Shown: positions 16,335 through 25,971 of the stretch, piece after piece
Position numbering within the stretch: the stretch's first letter is position 1
Layout: each line of letters opens with the position of its first letter
DNA from: Gp6-AA40 sp036274155
Lineage (GTDB): Bacteria; Acidobacteriota; Vicinamibacteria; Vicinamibacterales; UBA2999
Reading direction: 5' to 3'
Assembly (NCBI GenBank): GCA_036274155.1
Contig: DASUGH010000043.1
Coordinates: 1-64,000 of the forward strand
Length of the DNA: 64,000 nucleotides
Program-made: the position numbers and the translations under genes
The notes under the pieces: model-generated
Seen by the model: the letters and a program-made list of their open reading frames with translations, nothing else
Database searches by the model: none
Told to the model about the DNA's origin: nothing

Positions 16335-17834
16335 TCAATCAGGACGGACGGTGCGCAGCACCCGTTGCATCGCCGCGGGGCTGTAAACGTAGAACGTGAG
16401 GATTTCCCCCGGCTGGGCCTGCGCGATCATCCGTTTGTAGTCGCTCACCGAGCGCACGGGCCGCCGATTGATCTCGAGGAGTACGTCGTTCCGTTCGAGA
16501 GCCGCGTCGTCGGCCGGGCTGAGCGACTCGACCTTCGAGACGATCACGCCACGGAGTCCGTCCGGCAGCAGGCTGCGCGAGGCGAACTCGGGATCGAGCT
16601 CGCGAACGGAAAGTCCGAGCGCCGGCCCGGTCCAGCGCGACGGCTGCGGCTGTCCGCCACCCGCCGGCACCCCGATGGACGACTCCATGCGCGGACGCTC
16701 GGCGAGCTTCACCGGAATCGTGAGCGGGCGGTCGTCGCGCAGCACGTGCAGAGTGGCGGTCGTGCCCGGCTGCCGCGATGCGATCAGCTGAATCAGCTCG
16801 TCGCTGCCGGATACCGCCTTGCCGTCGACCGCCACGATGAGGTCGTAGGCGCGAACCCCTGCCCTCGCGCCTGGAGACCCTTCCGTGACGTCCTGCACCA
16901 GGGCGCCGTGCGACGTTCGCAGCCGCAGCGAATGCTGGAGATCGGGATCGACGTCGCGCGGCCCCACCCCGATGTAGCCGCGCGTGACGCGCCCTTTCTC
17001 GATGAGCTGCGGAAGCACGGCCGTCGCCTGGTTGATGGGCACCGCAAAGCCGATGTTCGCCGCGCGCGAGCTGATGGCCGAGTTGATGCCCACCACCTCA
17101 CCGCGCGTGTTGATCAGCGGACCGCCGCTGTTGCCGAAATTGATGGCCGCGTCCGTCTGGATGTAGCGGTCGAGCGATCGGTTGAACAGCTTCCGTCCCA
17201 TGAAGCTCACGATGCCCACGGTGACCGTGTGCTCGTAGGCGAGCGGATTCCCGATGGCCACCACCCACTCGCCAACACGCAATGTATCGGAGTCGCCGAG
17301 CGGTGCGAACGGCAGAGGCTCCGGCGAATCGACCTTGAGGAGGGCGAGATCGCTGTCCGGGTCGATGCCGACACGCTGCGCCCGCAGGCTCCGTCCGTCC
17401 GCCAGTCGCACCGTGATGCGGTCCGCGGGCTCGACGACGTGCTGATTGGTGAGAATGTGACCTTCGGCGTCGATGAGAAAGCCGGTTCCGGCACCGCGCC
17501 GCAGATCGTCAGGGCTGCGGTCCGGCGGCCGTTCGAACGGGTTGGGTCTGTCGAAGAGCTCGGCAAAAGGGCGGCGCCGGCTGCTCGACTCGCCCCGCGA
17601 CGTGGCATCGATGTTCACCACAGCAGGATTGAGTCGCTCCGCAACGTCGGCAAACGAGGCGAGGGCCGGAGCGGCAGCGCCGACGCTTCGCGTGGGAATC
17701 GCCCGGGCCGCACGCGGAGCGGAAATCGCTGGTGCCGGCGTGAGCGAGCCAGCGATCACGAGCCCGAGCAGGAGCCCGACCGTGGCGCTCAGGCAGACGA
17801 TCGCGGCGAGAAACCGCCGTGACATGAAGTCCAT
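16335..17834 (-). CDS. HtrA/DegP-type periplasmic serine protease with two PDZ domains
   Basis: A 499-aa envelope quality-control protease. An N-terminal membrane anchor or signal (about 5-30) precedes the trypsin-like domain with His in TNQHVV, Asp in DSDLALLKV and Ser in GNSGGPL. Two PDZ domains follow, at about 285-390 and 400-495 (for example GYIGVGP and GLRGVIVSKVESLSPADDAAL). It starts at 17834 (or the ATG three codons in, 17825). The first ATG overlaps the ligA stop by one base (TAATG), implying translational coupling with ligA. Confidence 0.93.
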   Translation of the reverse strand: MDFMSRRFLAAIVCLSATVGLLLGLVIAGSLTPAPAISAPRAARAIPTRSVGAAAPALASFADVAERLNPAVVNIDATSRGESSSRRRPFAELFDRPNPFERPPDRSPDDLRRGAGTGFLIDAEGHILTNQHVVEPADRITVRLADGRSLRAQRVGIDPDSDLALLKVDSPEPLPFAPLGDSDTLRVGEWVVAIGNPLAYEHTVTVGIVSFMGRKLFNRSLDRYIQTDAAINFGNSGGPLINTRGEVVGINSAISSRAANIGFAVPINQATAVLPQLIEKGRVTRGYIGVGPRDVDPDLQHSLRLRTSHGALVQDVTEGSPGARAGVRAYDLIVAVDGKAVSGSDELIQLIASRQPGTTATLHVLRDDRPLTIPVKLAERPRMESSIGVPAGGGQPQPSRWTGPALGLSVRELDPEFASRSLLPDGLRGVIVSKVESLSPADDAALERNDVLLEINRRPVRSVSDYKRMIAQAQPGEILTFYVYSPAAMQRVLRTVRPD

Positions 17835-19954
17835 TATAGGCTCTCGATCGGGTCGGTCGACCCGGTACCGCCAGCCGGCTGGACGTTGGACCCCTGCTCG
17901 GCAAGTATCGCGAGAAACGCGTTCTCGTCAAGAATCGGCACACCGAGTTGCCGTGCCTTCTCCGCCTTGCTGCCGGCATCGTGGCCGACGACGACGGCGC
18001 TCGTCTTGCGGCTCACCGATCCGGCGACCTTGCCGCCAAGACGTTCGAGCGCGGCTGTCGCCTGCTCGCGGGTCATCGACTGCAACGTTCCCGTGATCAC
18101 ATACGTACGGCCGGTCAGCGGCCGCGGGGCATCGATGGCCGCCCGCTCCTCTGGCGGAATCTCCATCCGCACGCCCGCAGCGCGCAGCCGGTCGAGGAGC
18201 TGCCGGTTGCGCGGCTCGTCGAGCCACGTACGCACCGAATCCGCCAGCACCGGTCCGATCTCCGGTGTGTGCTGCAACTGCTCGAGCGTGGCGGCGCAGA
18301 GTGCGTCGATCGACCCGAAGGCTCGCGCCAGCACCTGCGCCGCGCGCTCGCCGACGTGCCTGATGCCGAGGCCGTAGATCAAGCGCCAGAGCTCGTTCGA
18401 ACGGCTGCGATCGATCTGCTCGACGACTTTGGCCGCGTTCTTTTCACCGAAGCGGCGTTGGATCTCCCGGCCGTCGGAACGCAGCGACGTGCTCGTCAAG
18501 GCCGCCAGCTGCCCTGCTTCGAGCGCGTAGAGATCGGCGTAGTCGCGCACGAGCCGCTGCGCAATCAGCTGGGCGATGAGCGACTCGCCCAGGCCATCCA
18601 CGTTCATGGCGCCACGCGACGCGAAGTGCTCGAGCCCGCGCTGCAGCCTGGCCGGACACGAGGTGTTCTCACATCGCCAGACCGCCTCGCCGTCCCCGCG
18701 GACCAATGCGCTGCCGCACCGCGGACAGGTCGTCGGCGCGGTCCAGGGCCGCGCATCCGGCGATCGCCGCGCCAGGACCGGGCCGACGACTCTCGGAATC
18801 ACGTCGCCGGCCTTTTCGATCACGACGAAGTCGCCTTCGCGGATGTCCTTCCGAGCGATATCGTCGGCGTTGTGCAGCGTCGCCATCGAAATCGTCGAGC
18901 CCGCGAGGAAGACCGGCTCGAGCACCGCGAACGGCGTCACCGCCCCTGTCCGCCCGACGTTGACTTCGATCCGCCGCAGCAGTGTGGTCTTCTGCTCCGC
19001 CGGAAATTTGAACGCGATGGCCCATCGCGGGAACTTGCTCGTGCTCCCGAGCGTGCGGCGCCGGGCGACATCGTTGACCTTGACAACGACGCCGTCGGTA
19101 TCGAAGTCGAGCGTGCGGCGCTTGTCCTGCCACTCGGTGCAGAAGGCGACGAGCTCCTCGAGGCCGACGCACCGCCGCCAGTGAGGCTCCACCGGCAAAC
19201 CCCAGTCGCGAAGCCGCTCCAGTGTCTCCGAGTGCAACGGCTGCGTCACGCCCACGGCCTGATACACGAATGCGCCGAGTCCCCGCCGGGCGACGAGAGC
19301 CGGGTCGAGGTTCCGCATCGTGCCCGCAGCGGCATTGCGCGGGTTCTGGAAGACAGGCTCCCCCGACTCCTCGCGCTCACGGTTGACCCGCTCGAACGAC
19401 TTGCGCGGCAAATACACCTCGCCGCGAATCTCGACGCGGGCCGGGGGTGGCTCCGTGTCGGGCGTCCGGAGTCGAAGCGGGATGGCGCGAATCGTCCGTA
19501 CGTTCGCGGTGACGTCCTCGCCCTCCACGCCGTCGCCTCTGGTGGCGCCGCGCACGAGAAACCCGTTCTCGTAGGTCAGGGCCAGGCTCAGCCCATCGAT
19601 CTTGAGCTCGGCCACGTATTCGATTGGCCCGCGCTCGCCGGCCTCGGCGAGTCCGCGCCGCACGCGCTCGTCGAACGCGGTGAGCTCCTCCACCGAATAG
19701 GCGTTGTCCAGGCTCAACATCGGCTCAGCGTGCCGCACGCTGGTAAAGCCGGCGGCGACGCGCCCGCTCACGCGCTGAGTTGGCGAATCGGCGGTGACGA
19801 GATCGGGATGCTCGGCCTCGAGGCTCTCGAGCTCCTGCATCAGCGTGTCGAACTCGACGTCGGCGATCTCAGGATCGTTGAGGACGTAATACCGCTCTTC
19901 GTGATGGCGAATGAGTCGGCGGAGCTCGTCGATGCGATCCGCTGGAGAGGGCAC
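17834..19954 (-). CDS. ligA: NAD-dependent DNA ligase
   Basis: A 706-aa replicative ligase that seals nicks using NAD. It has an N-terminal Ia region (HHEERYYVLNDPEIADVEFD), adenylation lysine at about 118 in ELKIDGLSLAL, an OB domain, a four-cysteine zinc finger (CPRCGSAL...CENTSCPARL), helix-hairpin-helix repeats and a C-terminal BRCT domain (about 625-700, TYVITGTLQSMTREQA). Length and domain order match bacterial LigA. The stop overlaps the start of the HtrA gene. Confidence 0.98.
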   Translation of the reverse strand: MPSPADRIDELRRLIRHHEERYYVLNDPEIADVEFDTLMQELESLEAEHPDLVTADSPTQRVSGRVAAGFTSVRHAEPMLSLDNAYSVEELTAFDERVRRGLAEAGERGPIEYVAELKIDGLSLALTYENGFLVRGATRGDGVEGEDVTANVRTIRAIPLRLRTPDTEPPPARVEIRGEVYLPRKSFERVNREREESGEPVFQNPRNAAAGTMRNLDPALVARRGLGAFVYQAVGVTQPLHSETLERLRDWGLPVEPHWRRCVGLEELVAFCTEWQDKRRTLDFDTDGVVVKVNDVARRRTLGSTSKFPRWAIAFKFPAEQKTTLLRRIEVNVGRTGAVTPFAVLEPVFLAGSTISMATLHNADDIARKDIREGDFVVIEKAGDVIPRVVGPVLARRSPDARPWTAPTTCPRCGSALVRGDGEAVWRCENTSCPARLQRGLEHFASRGAMNVDGLGESLIAQLIAQRLVRDYADLYALEAGQLAALTSTSLRSDGREIQRRFGEKNAAKVVEQIDRSRSNELWRLIYGLGIRHVGERAAQVLARAFGSIDALCAATLEQLQHTPEIGPVLADSVRTWLDEPRNRQLLDRLRAAGVRMEIPPEERAAIDAPRPLTGRTYVITGTLQSMTREQATAALERLGGKVAGSVSRKTSAVVVGHDAGSKAEKARQLGVPILDENAFLAILAEQGSNVQPAGGTGSTDPIESL

Positions 19955-20002
19955 AGGAGATCTCGTCTGAAGCCGGCAGCGCCGGGATGCGCCCCGCGGT
20001 CG

Positions 20003-21007
20003 CTATCGATCCCGCGAGACGACGTAGTCGGGCAGATACATCAGCGCGTCACGCGCATCGGACGGCGGAAACGCACACAGCGCTTTCTTGGCCCTCTCGA
20101 CGTAGTCGGCGGCCACGCGCTGCACGTAGTCGATCGAGCGCGCTTGTACGAGCCGGGAGCGGAGTTCCCGCCATTCGTCGATGGTGAGCGAACGATCGAC
20201 GACGGCCCTGCGGATGAGCGCCTGCGAGGCCGGGTCTCCGCGCGACAGCAGGTGAATGACCGGCAGCGTCATCTTGCCCTCGCGCAAATCGCCGCCCACC
20301 GGCTTGCCGAGCACCACCTCGTCACCCGTGAAGTCCAGCAGATCGTCGACGAGCTGAAACGCGATCCCGATGTTCAGCCCGTAATCCCACAGCGCGTCGC
20401 GCTGCTCGCGCGACACGGGGCCGAGCATCCCGCCGATTTTCGCGCTGCCGGCGAACAGGTACGCCGTCTTGCGCCGGACGATGTCGAAATGCTCTTCTTC
20501 GCTGAGCTCCACCACGCCATTCTTCGTGAGCTGGTAGATCTCCCCCTCGACAATGCGCAGCGTGACGTCGCACAACAGCCGGATGACATCCAGGTTGTCG
20601 TGGGTGAGCGCCAGTGACATCGACTTCAGGTAGAGGAAGTCACCGAGCAGCACGGTGACGTGGTTCCCCCAACGGGTGTGCACCGCGTCGCGTCCGCGGC
20701 GGAGCTCCGCCTCGTCGATGATGTCGTCGTGGACGAGCGTCGCCGAATGAATGAACTCGATGACGGTCGCGTACAGGACCGCCCGCTCGCCGGTGTAGCC
20801 GGCCATCCGCGCGGCCATGAGCAGCACCGCGGGACGGATGCGTTTGCCGCCGCCATCCTGGATGTAGGTGCCGATCGTTGGAATCAGGCCGACCTGCGAT
20901 TGGACGTGCCGGGCGAACTCGCGCTCGACTTCGCGCAAGTCGTCCCGAATCGGCTCGAACATCTGCGCGAGCGTGACGGCCGAGGGTTTCTGCGCGGCTG
21001 GATTCAC
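20003..21007 (-). CDS. Polyprenyl diphosphate synthase (octaprenyl/heptaprenyl type)
   Basis: Trans-prenyltransferase that elongates farnesyl diphosphate for quinone side chains or similar lipids. It has GGGKRIRPAVLL, the first Asp-rich motif HDDIIDEAELRRG and the second motif FQLVDDLLDFTGD. There are small residues before the first motif and no bulky aromatic chain stop, consistent with a long-chain product, but the exact length is uncertain. Start placed at GTG 21007 (334 aa), which matches family length. The frame stays open back to a GTG at 21118 (371 aa), and neither start has a good ribosome site. Confidence 0.9.
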   Translation of the reverse strand: MNPAAQKPSAVTLAQMFEPIRDDLREVEREFARHVQSQVGLIPTIGTYIQDGGGKRIRPAVLLMAARMAGYTGERAVLYATVIEFIHSATLVHDDIIDEAELRRGRDAVHTRWGNHVTVLLGDFLYLKSMSLALTHDNLDVIRLLCDVTLRIVEGEIYQLTKNGVVELSEEEHFDIVRRKTAYLFAGSAKIGGMLGPVSREQRDALWDYGLNIGIAFQLVDDLLDFTGDEVVLGKPVGGDLREGKMTLPVIHLLSRGDPASQALIRRAVVDRSLTIDEWRELRSRLVQARSIDYVQRVAADYVERAKKALCAFPPSDARDALMYLPDYVVSRDR

Positions 21008-21182
21008 GCTGGTCTGCTGATCGGCTGCATCAACGGTTGGGGCCGGCCTCGATGCGCGGTTTGAGCGAGCTGCCGACTGTGACCGGTCGACCGCTCGAGT
21101 TTGAAGGCGCCGCACCACTAGACCATATCCGCGCGCGGGGTGTCAATGTCGCGCGGCCCCTAATCCGTGCAAGGAGTAGCAC

Positions 21183-21965
21183 TTACGCTGCAAACAGCCG
21201 GCGGAAGTTGGCGGCCGCTGCCGCGCCGACCTCCTCCACCGCCATGCCCCGCAACTCCGCGACAACCTCGGCGACGCGCACGACGTTTGCCGGCTCGTTC
21301 CGCTTGCCTCTGAGCGGTGATGGAGCGAGAAACGGACTGTCGGTCTCGATCAGCAGCCGGTCGAGCGGGACCATTCGGGCAACTTCCTTCAGTTCGAGAG
21401 CCCGCGGAAAGGTCACGATGCCGGCGAGAGAAATGTGAAAGCCGGTGTCGAGCGCGCGGCGCGCCGCGTCGCGGTCGCCAGTAAAGCAGTGAAACACGCC
21501 TCCGCTCTCGGCTGCCGCTTCCTCCTGAAGGATCCGGAATGTATCGTCGTCGGCCTCGCGCGTGTGGATGACGATCGGCAGCTGCCGGCGCTTCGCCAGT
21601 CGGATCTGTGCCGCGAACACCGACTGCTGCACCGGCCGCGGCGCGAAGTCGTAGTGATAGTCGAGTCCGATCTCGCCGACCGCACGTGTGAGCGGCTGCG
21701 ACTCGATGACCCGGTCGACCAGTCGTGCCGCTGCTTCGGCGTCGCCGGCATATTTGCCGGCATTGTGCGGGTGCACGCCAACCGAATACCGGACCTCCGG
21801 CCAGAGGGCGGTCACCGCCGCCGCCTGCTCCATCTCCGGCTCGTCGTCAGCGGCCAGGATGACCATCGCGTGGGCCAGGCCGCTGCTCCGCGCGCGCTCG
21901 ACGACCTCAGCCAGATCGGCCGCGAACTCGGGTCCGGCGATATGGCAGTGGGAGTCTACGAACAC
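21183..21965 (-). CDS. tatD: TatD-family metal-dependent hydrolase/DNase
   Basis: A 260-aa TIM-barrel amidohydrolase-type nuclease. Metal ligands are visible in FVDSHCHI (HxH), GEIGLDYHYDF, IHTREADDDT, HCFTGD and LIETDSPFLAPSPLRGKRNEP. The known family has 3'-5' exonuclease or deoxyribonuclease activity. It is 37 bases downstream of metG on the same strand, a pairing seen in many bacteria, so it is probably co-transcribed. Confidence 0.94.
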   Translation of the reverse strand: MFVDSHCHIAGPEFAADLAEVVERARSSGLAHAMVILAADDEPEMEQAAAVTALWPEVRYSVGVHPHNAGKYAGDAEAAARLVDRVIESQPLTRAVGEIGLDYHYDFAPRPVQQSVFAAQIRLAKRRQLPIVIHTREADDDTFRILQEEAAAESGGVFHCFTGDRDAARRALDTGFHISLAGIVTFPRALELKEVARMVPLDRLLIETDSPFLAPSPLRGKRNEPANVVRVAEVVAELRGMAVEEVGAAAAANFRRLFAA

Positions 21966-22002
21966 CCGATTTCAACCCCGGATCCGCGGCACAGCGAGAC
22001 CA

Positions 22003-23958
22003 TCATCGAACCCTGGTACCCGGCGGAACAGCAGGGTCGACCGCGAGGAGGGAGGGAAGACCTTCCTGCGTCGCGGCCAGGACCATGCCGTTCGAATCGA
22101 TACCCATCAGCTTTGCCGGCTTGAGGTTCGCGACGACGACGATCGCCCGGCCGACGAGCTGCTCGGGAGAGTACGCCTCGGCGATTCCCGCCACGATCGT
22201 GCGTTCTTCGGTGCCGACATCGATGCGCAGCTTGATCAGCTTCTTCGACTTCGGGACGGCTTCCGCGGCAAGCACCTTCGCCACCCGCAGGTCGACCTTC
22301 ATGAAGTCGTCGAACGTCATCCGCGCGTCATCCGCGGGCGTCGCGGCCGGCTGGGGAGCCGCAGGCGTCGCTGCCGGCTGGGTCTGGGTGGATTCGTTGG
22401 TCATGGCGGCCTCGCGCAACTCCTCGACTGTCTTCTCGATTCGCGGAAACAGTGCTTCGGCCTCGCCAAGGCGGGTGCCGTCGAAACGCGCTCCTTCCGA
22501 CAGGCTCGTCCACTGCTCCCTCGCGACGCCGAGCATCCGCCGAATGCGGTCGGCGGCGTCGGGCATCACCGGCTCGACGAGCGCCGCGATCACCCGCAGG
22601 GCATCGGCCGAGTGATAGAGCGTGGTATCGAGCAGCGAACGCCGAGCCGGGTCTTTGGCCAGCGTCCACGGCTCACGCTCGACGATGTACTTGTTGACGC
22701 GCCCGATGAGACTCCAGATCGTCTGCAGCGCCTGGCTGACCTGATACGCCTCGAAGTCCGCAACCGCCGAACGGATCGTGCTGGTAACCGCATCCGCCAG
22801 ATCCGTATCGAGTGGCTGCGACGCGGCGGCCGGCGCCGGCACGACCCCGCCGCAATAGCGGTGGATCATCGTGATGGTCCGGCTCGCCAGGTTGCCGAGA
22901 TCGTTGGCCAGATCCGCGTTGTACCGGGTGAGCACCGCGTCGTCGGCAAAGTTCGCGTCCTGGCCGAGCGGCATCTCGCGCATCACGAAGTATCGCAACG
23001 CGTCGAGTCCAAACACCTGCACGTAGTCCTGGTAGCGGGCGACGTTGCCGAGCGACTTCGACATCTTGGCGCCGCCCATGAGCCAGAATCCGTGTGCGAC
23101 GACCCGGGCCGGCGGCGGCAGTCCGGCCGACATCAGGAACGCCGGCCAGTACAGAGCGTGCTGCCTGACGATTTCCTTCCCGATGAAGTGCGTCACGGTC
23201 GGCCAGTAGCGCGCGAGGCGCTCGTCAGCGTCGGGCGCGCCCGAGCCGAAACCGAGCACAGTGAGGTAATTGGTCAGGGCATCGAACCACACGTACATCA
23301 CGTGCGCGGGATCACCTGGAACAGGTATTCCCCACTTGAACGACGTGCGGCTGATGCTCAAATCCTGGAGACCCGCTTCGACGAAGGTCCGGACCTCGTT
23401 CAGCCGGAACGCGGGCTGCACGAAGTCGGGATGATCGCGATAGAAATCGAGCAGCGGCTGCTGGTACTTCGACAGCCGGAAGTAGTAGCTTTCCTCCTTG
23501 AGCCTTTCGACCTTGCTGCCGCAATTCGGACACCGGCCGTCGGCGAGCTGCGCCTCGGGCACGAAGATCTCGTCGACCGTGCAGTACCACCCTTCGTAAT
23601 CGCCCTTGTAGATGTCGCCCGCCTTCTCGACGCGCCTCCAGATCTCCTGGGCCGCCGCATGGTGCCTCGGCTCGGTGGTGCGGATGAAATCGTCGTTCGT
23701 GATGGTCAGGTCGGCACACATCTGGCGAAAGGCGGCCGATACCTGATCGGCGAACTGCGGCGTCGGCAATCCCGCCTTCTGCGCCGCCCTCTCCACCTTC
23801 TGGCCGTGCTCGTCGGTGCCGGTGAGAAAGAACACGTCATGGCCGAGCAGACGCCGTGACCTGGCGATCGCGTCTGCCAGCATCGTGGTGTAGGCGTGCC
23901 CGATGTGCGGTTGAGCGTTGATGTAGTAGATCGGGGTCGTGATGTAGGACGAAATCAT
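22003..23958 (-). CDS. metG: Methionyl-tRNA synthetase with C-terminal tRNA-binding domain
   Basis: A 651-aa class I synthetase. The HIGH motif is in INAQPHIGHAYTT, a zinc knuckle region has CPNCGSK, and KMSKS is in GAKMSKSLGN. The last 110 residues are an EMAPII/Trbp111-like OB fold (FDDFMKVDLRVAKVL...GMVLAA) for tRNA binding, linked by an Ala/Pro-rich stretch of about 35 residues. The frame is open upstream, but conserved MISSYITTPIYYIN fixes the start at 23958. The start overlaps the larC stop by four bases (ATGA). Confidence 0.97.
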   Translation of the reverse strand: MISSYITTPIYYINAQPHIGHAYTTMLADAIARSRRLLGHDVFFLTGTDEHGQKVERAAQKAGLPTPQFADQVSAAFRQMCADLTITNDDFIRTTEPRHHAAAQEIWRRVEKAGDIYKGDYEGWYCTVDEIFVPEAQLADGRCPNCGSKVERLKEESYYFRLSKYQQPLLDFYRDHPDFVQPAFRLNEVRTFVEAGLQDLSISRTSFKWGIPVPGDPAHVMYVWFDALTNYLTVLGFGSGAPDADERLARYWPTVTHFIGKEIVRQHALYWPAFLMSAGLPPPARVVAHGFWLMGGAKMSKSLGNVARYQDYVQVFGLDALRYFVMREMPLGQDANFADDAVLTRYNADLANDLGNLASRTITMIHRYCGGVVPAPAAASQPLDTDLADAVTSTIRSAVADFEAYQVSQALQTIWSLIGRVNKYIVEREPWTLAKDPARRSLLDTTLYHSADALRVIAALVEPVMPDAADRIRRMLGVAREQWTSLSEGARFDGTRLGEAEALFPRIEKTVEELREAAMTNESTQTQPAATPAAPQPAATPADDARMTFDDFMKVDLRVAKVLAAEAVPKSKKLIKLRIDVGTEERTIVAGIAEAYSPEQLVGRAIVVVANLKPAKLMGIDSNGMVLAATQEGLPSLLAVDPAVPPGTRVR

Positions 23959-25271
23959 GGTGTCCGATGCTGTGAGTCGAGGTACGCCTGCATGGCGACG
24001 GTCTGCACCTGTTTCGCCGGCAGCCGGTGCTCGGTCGCCAGCCGCACGCAGTCGTCGAACTCCGGCGCGACGTTCATCACCACGCCGTTGCGGCGAGCGA
24101 TCTTGAAGCGGATGGTGCCGAGCGGCGTCTCCACCGCAATCGTCTCGCGGTCGAGACATTCGCGTCGCACGTCCTGATAGCGGACGCCAATCGTCGTCGT
24201 CTCACGGAACACCGTGGACGTGAGCCGCTCGCGGACCGTCGGCGGCGCCACGATCGTCAGCAGCGTGCCCGGCCGGCTCTTCTTCATCTGGATCGGTGTG
24301 TAGAAGACGTCGAGCGCCCCTTCCCCGAGCAGCCGGTCCATCAGGACGCCGAAGATCTGCGGGTTCATGTCGTCGATTTCGGCTTCGATGACGACGACGC
24401 TGTGTGACGACGCGGAGTCATCCTGTTCGCCGAGGACGACGCGCACGACGTTAGGGGTGTCGGGTAAGTCGCGGGCGCCGGCGCCATACCCGATCCGGCT
24501 CACCCGCATCGGCGGCATGGCGCCGTACGCAGCGGCGTAGTCGGTCACGAGCAGCGCACCCGTAGGGGTGACCAGCTCGACCTGCTGCGCGCTCGCATAC
24601 ACGGGCGCACCCTGCAACAGCCGGAGGGTCGCCGGCGCCGGCACCGGATACACACCGTGTGCAGACCGCACAGTGCCGCCACCCACGTTCAGTGGCGACG
24701 CGACAATCCGGTCGACCCGAAGCCGTTCGAGCGCGAAAACGGTACCGACCACATCGATGATCGAGTCGAGGGCACCCACTTCGTGCAGGTGTACCTGCTC
24801 GAGCAGCACGCCGTGAACGGCCGCCTCCGCCGTGCCGAGACGCTGAAACAGATGCTTCGCCCGTGCCTTGCCTTCGGCGCTGAGCGCCGAGCGGTCGATC
24901 AGAGACGCGATTTCATTCAGGGTGCGGTTCTGATGCGCCGCGCCCTGCGTGTGCACATGGGCGCCGCCGTGCCGATGCGGGTGCCGGGCCCCGTGCGGCT
25001 CGTGCTCGTGATAGTGGTCGTGCACGAGCGCCGACACGTGCTGCGGCAGGCCTGAGGCAGGGGCGTGCTCGCCACGGACGCAGAACCGGGTCGCGCTGAT
25101 TCCCGCACGGCTGACACGGTCGGTCCATACCGTGTCGGGGGTGATCGCCAGACTGCCGAGCGCGCCTCGCACCTCTTCGAGCGGCACGCCGACATCGATC
25201 AGCGCACCGAGGATCATGTCGCCGGCCGCGCCCGAAAAGCAGTCGAAGTAGAGCGTCGTCAACCTCCCCAT
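23955..25271 (-). CDS. larC: LarC-type nickel-pincer cofactor insertase
   Basis: A 438-aa LarC/DUF111 protein. The known function is CTP-dependent nickel insertion into the pyridinium-3,5-bisthiocarboxylate cofactor of lactate racemase-type enzymes. Landmarks are YFDCFSGAAGDMILGALID at the N-terminus, EQVHLHEVGALDSIIDVVG, SPLNVGGGTVRSAHG and, in the C-terminal part, EAEIDDMNPQIFGVL and PIQMKKSRPG. A His-rich loop (about residues 85-110) may store metal. It is a single uninterrupted frame, whereas some larC genes are split by a programmed frameshift. No larA, larB or larE is in the window. Confidence 0.95.
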   Translation of the reverse strand: MGRLTTLYFDCFSGAAGDMILGALIDVGVPLEEVRGALGSLAITPDTVWTDRVSRAGISATRFCVRGEHAPASGLPQHVSALVHDHYHEHEPHGARHPHRHGGAHVHTQGAAHQNRTLNEIASLIDRSALSAEGKARAKHLFQRLGTAEAAVHGVLLEQVHLHEVGALDSIIDVVGTVFALERLRVDRIVASPLNVGGGTVRSAHGVYPVPAPATLRLLQGAPVYASAQQVELVTPTGALLVTDYAAAYGAMPPMRVSRIGYGAGARDLPDTPNVVRVVLGEQDDSASSHSVVVIEAEIDDMNPQIFGVLMDRLLGEGALDVFYTPIQMKKSRPGTLLTIVAPPTVRERLTSTVFRETTTIGVRYQDVRRECLDRETIAVETPLGTIRFKIARRNGVVMNVAPEFDDCVRLATEHRLPAKQVQTVAMQAYLDSQHRTP

Positions 25272-25272
25272 C

Positions 25273-25956
25273 TTACCCTGCGCGCGAACCGATGCGCCCC
25301 GACTCGACGAGCGAGTAATAGCGCTGATCAGCGAGGATCACATGGTCGACGACGTCGATGCCCATCACCGATCCGGCGCTGACCATGCGCGACGTGAGCA
25401 TGAGATCGTCGGCGCTCGGCGTCGGATCGCCGGACGGGTGGTTGTGAAACAGCACGATCGCCGCAGCGGAGGCGGCGGTGGCTTCGCGGAAGACCTCGCG
25501 AGGATGGACCACCGTGGTGTCGAGCGATCCCACCGCCACGATCTTGATGCGAATCAGGCGGTGCTTCGTGTCGAGCAGCACGATGCCGAACTGTTCGACC
25601 GGACGCGACCCGTACTGTGGCAGCAGATACGCCGCCACCTCTGATGGGGTTCGAAAGCGCGGACGCTCCCTGACTGCCGGCAGCAGCGTACGGCGCCCGA
25701 GCTCGACGGCGGCCAGCACCTGTGCGGCGCGTGCACGGCCCACGCCTGACACCTGACAGAGAGCGCCGGCGTCGACACGGGCCAGGCCGTGGACCCCGCC
25801 GGCCTGCTCGAGCAGCCGGTTGGCAACGTCGAGTGCTCCGGAGCCGCGGGCGCCGCTGCCCAGCACCACGGCCAGCAGCTCGTTGTCGCCGAGTCCGGCA
25901 GCACCGAGACGCTCCAACTTCTCGCGAGGACGATCGTGCGGGGCGAGGTCTTTCAT
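25273..25956 (-). CDS. radC: RadC/JAB-domain protein
   Basis: A 227-aa protein with N-terminal helix-hairpin-helix (CQVSGVGRARAAQVLAAVELGR) and a JAB1/MPN metal domain: HNHPSGDPTPSADD supplies the H-x-H...D zinc ligands and the Glu is in the EQFGIVLLD strand region. The once-assigned DNA repair role is not supported by later work, and the real function remains uncertain. It ends one base before larC begins, so it is likely co-transcribed. Confidence 0.93.
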   Translation of the reverse strand: MKDLAPHDRPREKLERLGAAGLGDNELLAVVLGSGARGSGALDVANRLLEQAGGVHGLARVDAGALCQVSGVGRARAAQVLAAVELGRRTLLPAVRERPRFRTPSEVAAYLLPQYGSRPVEQFGIVLLDTKHRLIRIKIVAVGSLDTTVVHPREVFREATAASAAAIVLFHNHPSGDPTPSADDLMLTSRMVSAGSVMGIDVVDHVILADQRYYSLVESGRIGSRAG

Positions 25957-25971
25957 CTATACTCAATTTCC

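Noticed and set aside
17948..20617. Plus-strand open frame of 889 codons opposite ligA and the polyprenyl synthase gene
   Set aside because: It is a shadow of high-GC codon structure: no domain, and the minus strand encodes clear ligA and prenyltransferase products.
21688..23859. Plus-strand 723-codon frame opposite metG
   Set aside because: Antisense to metG, which has all synthetase motifs.
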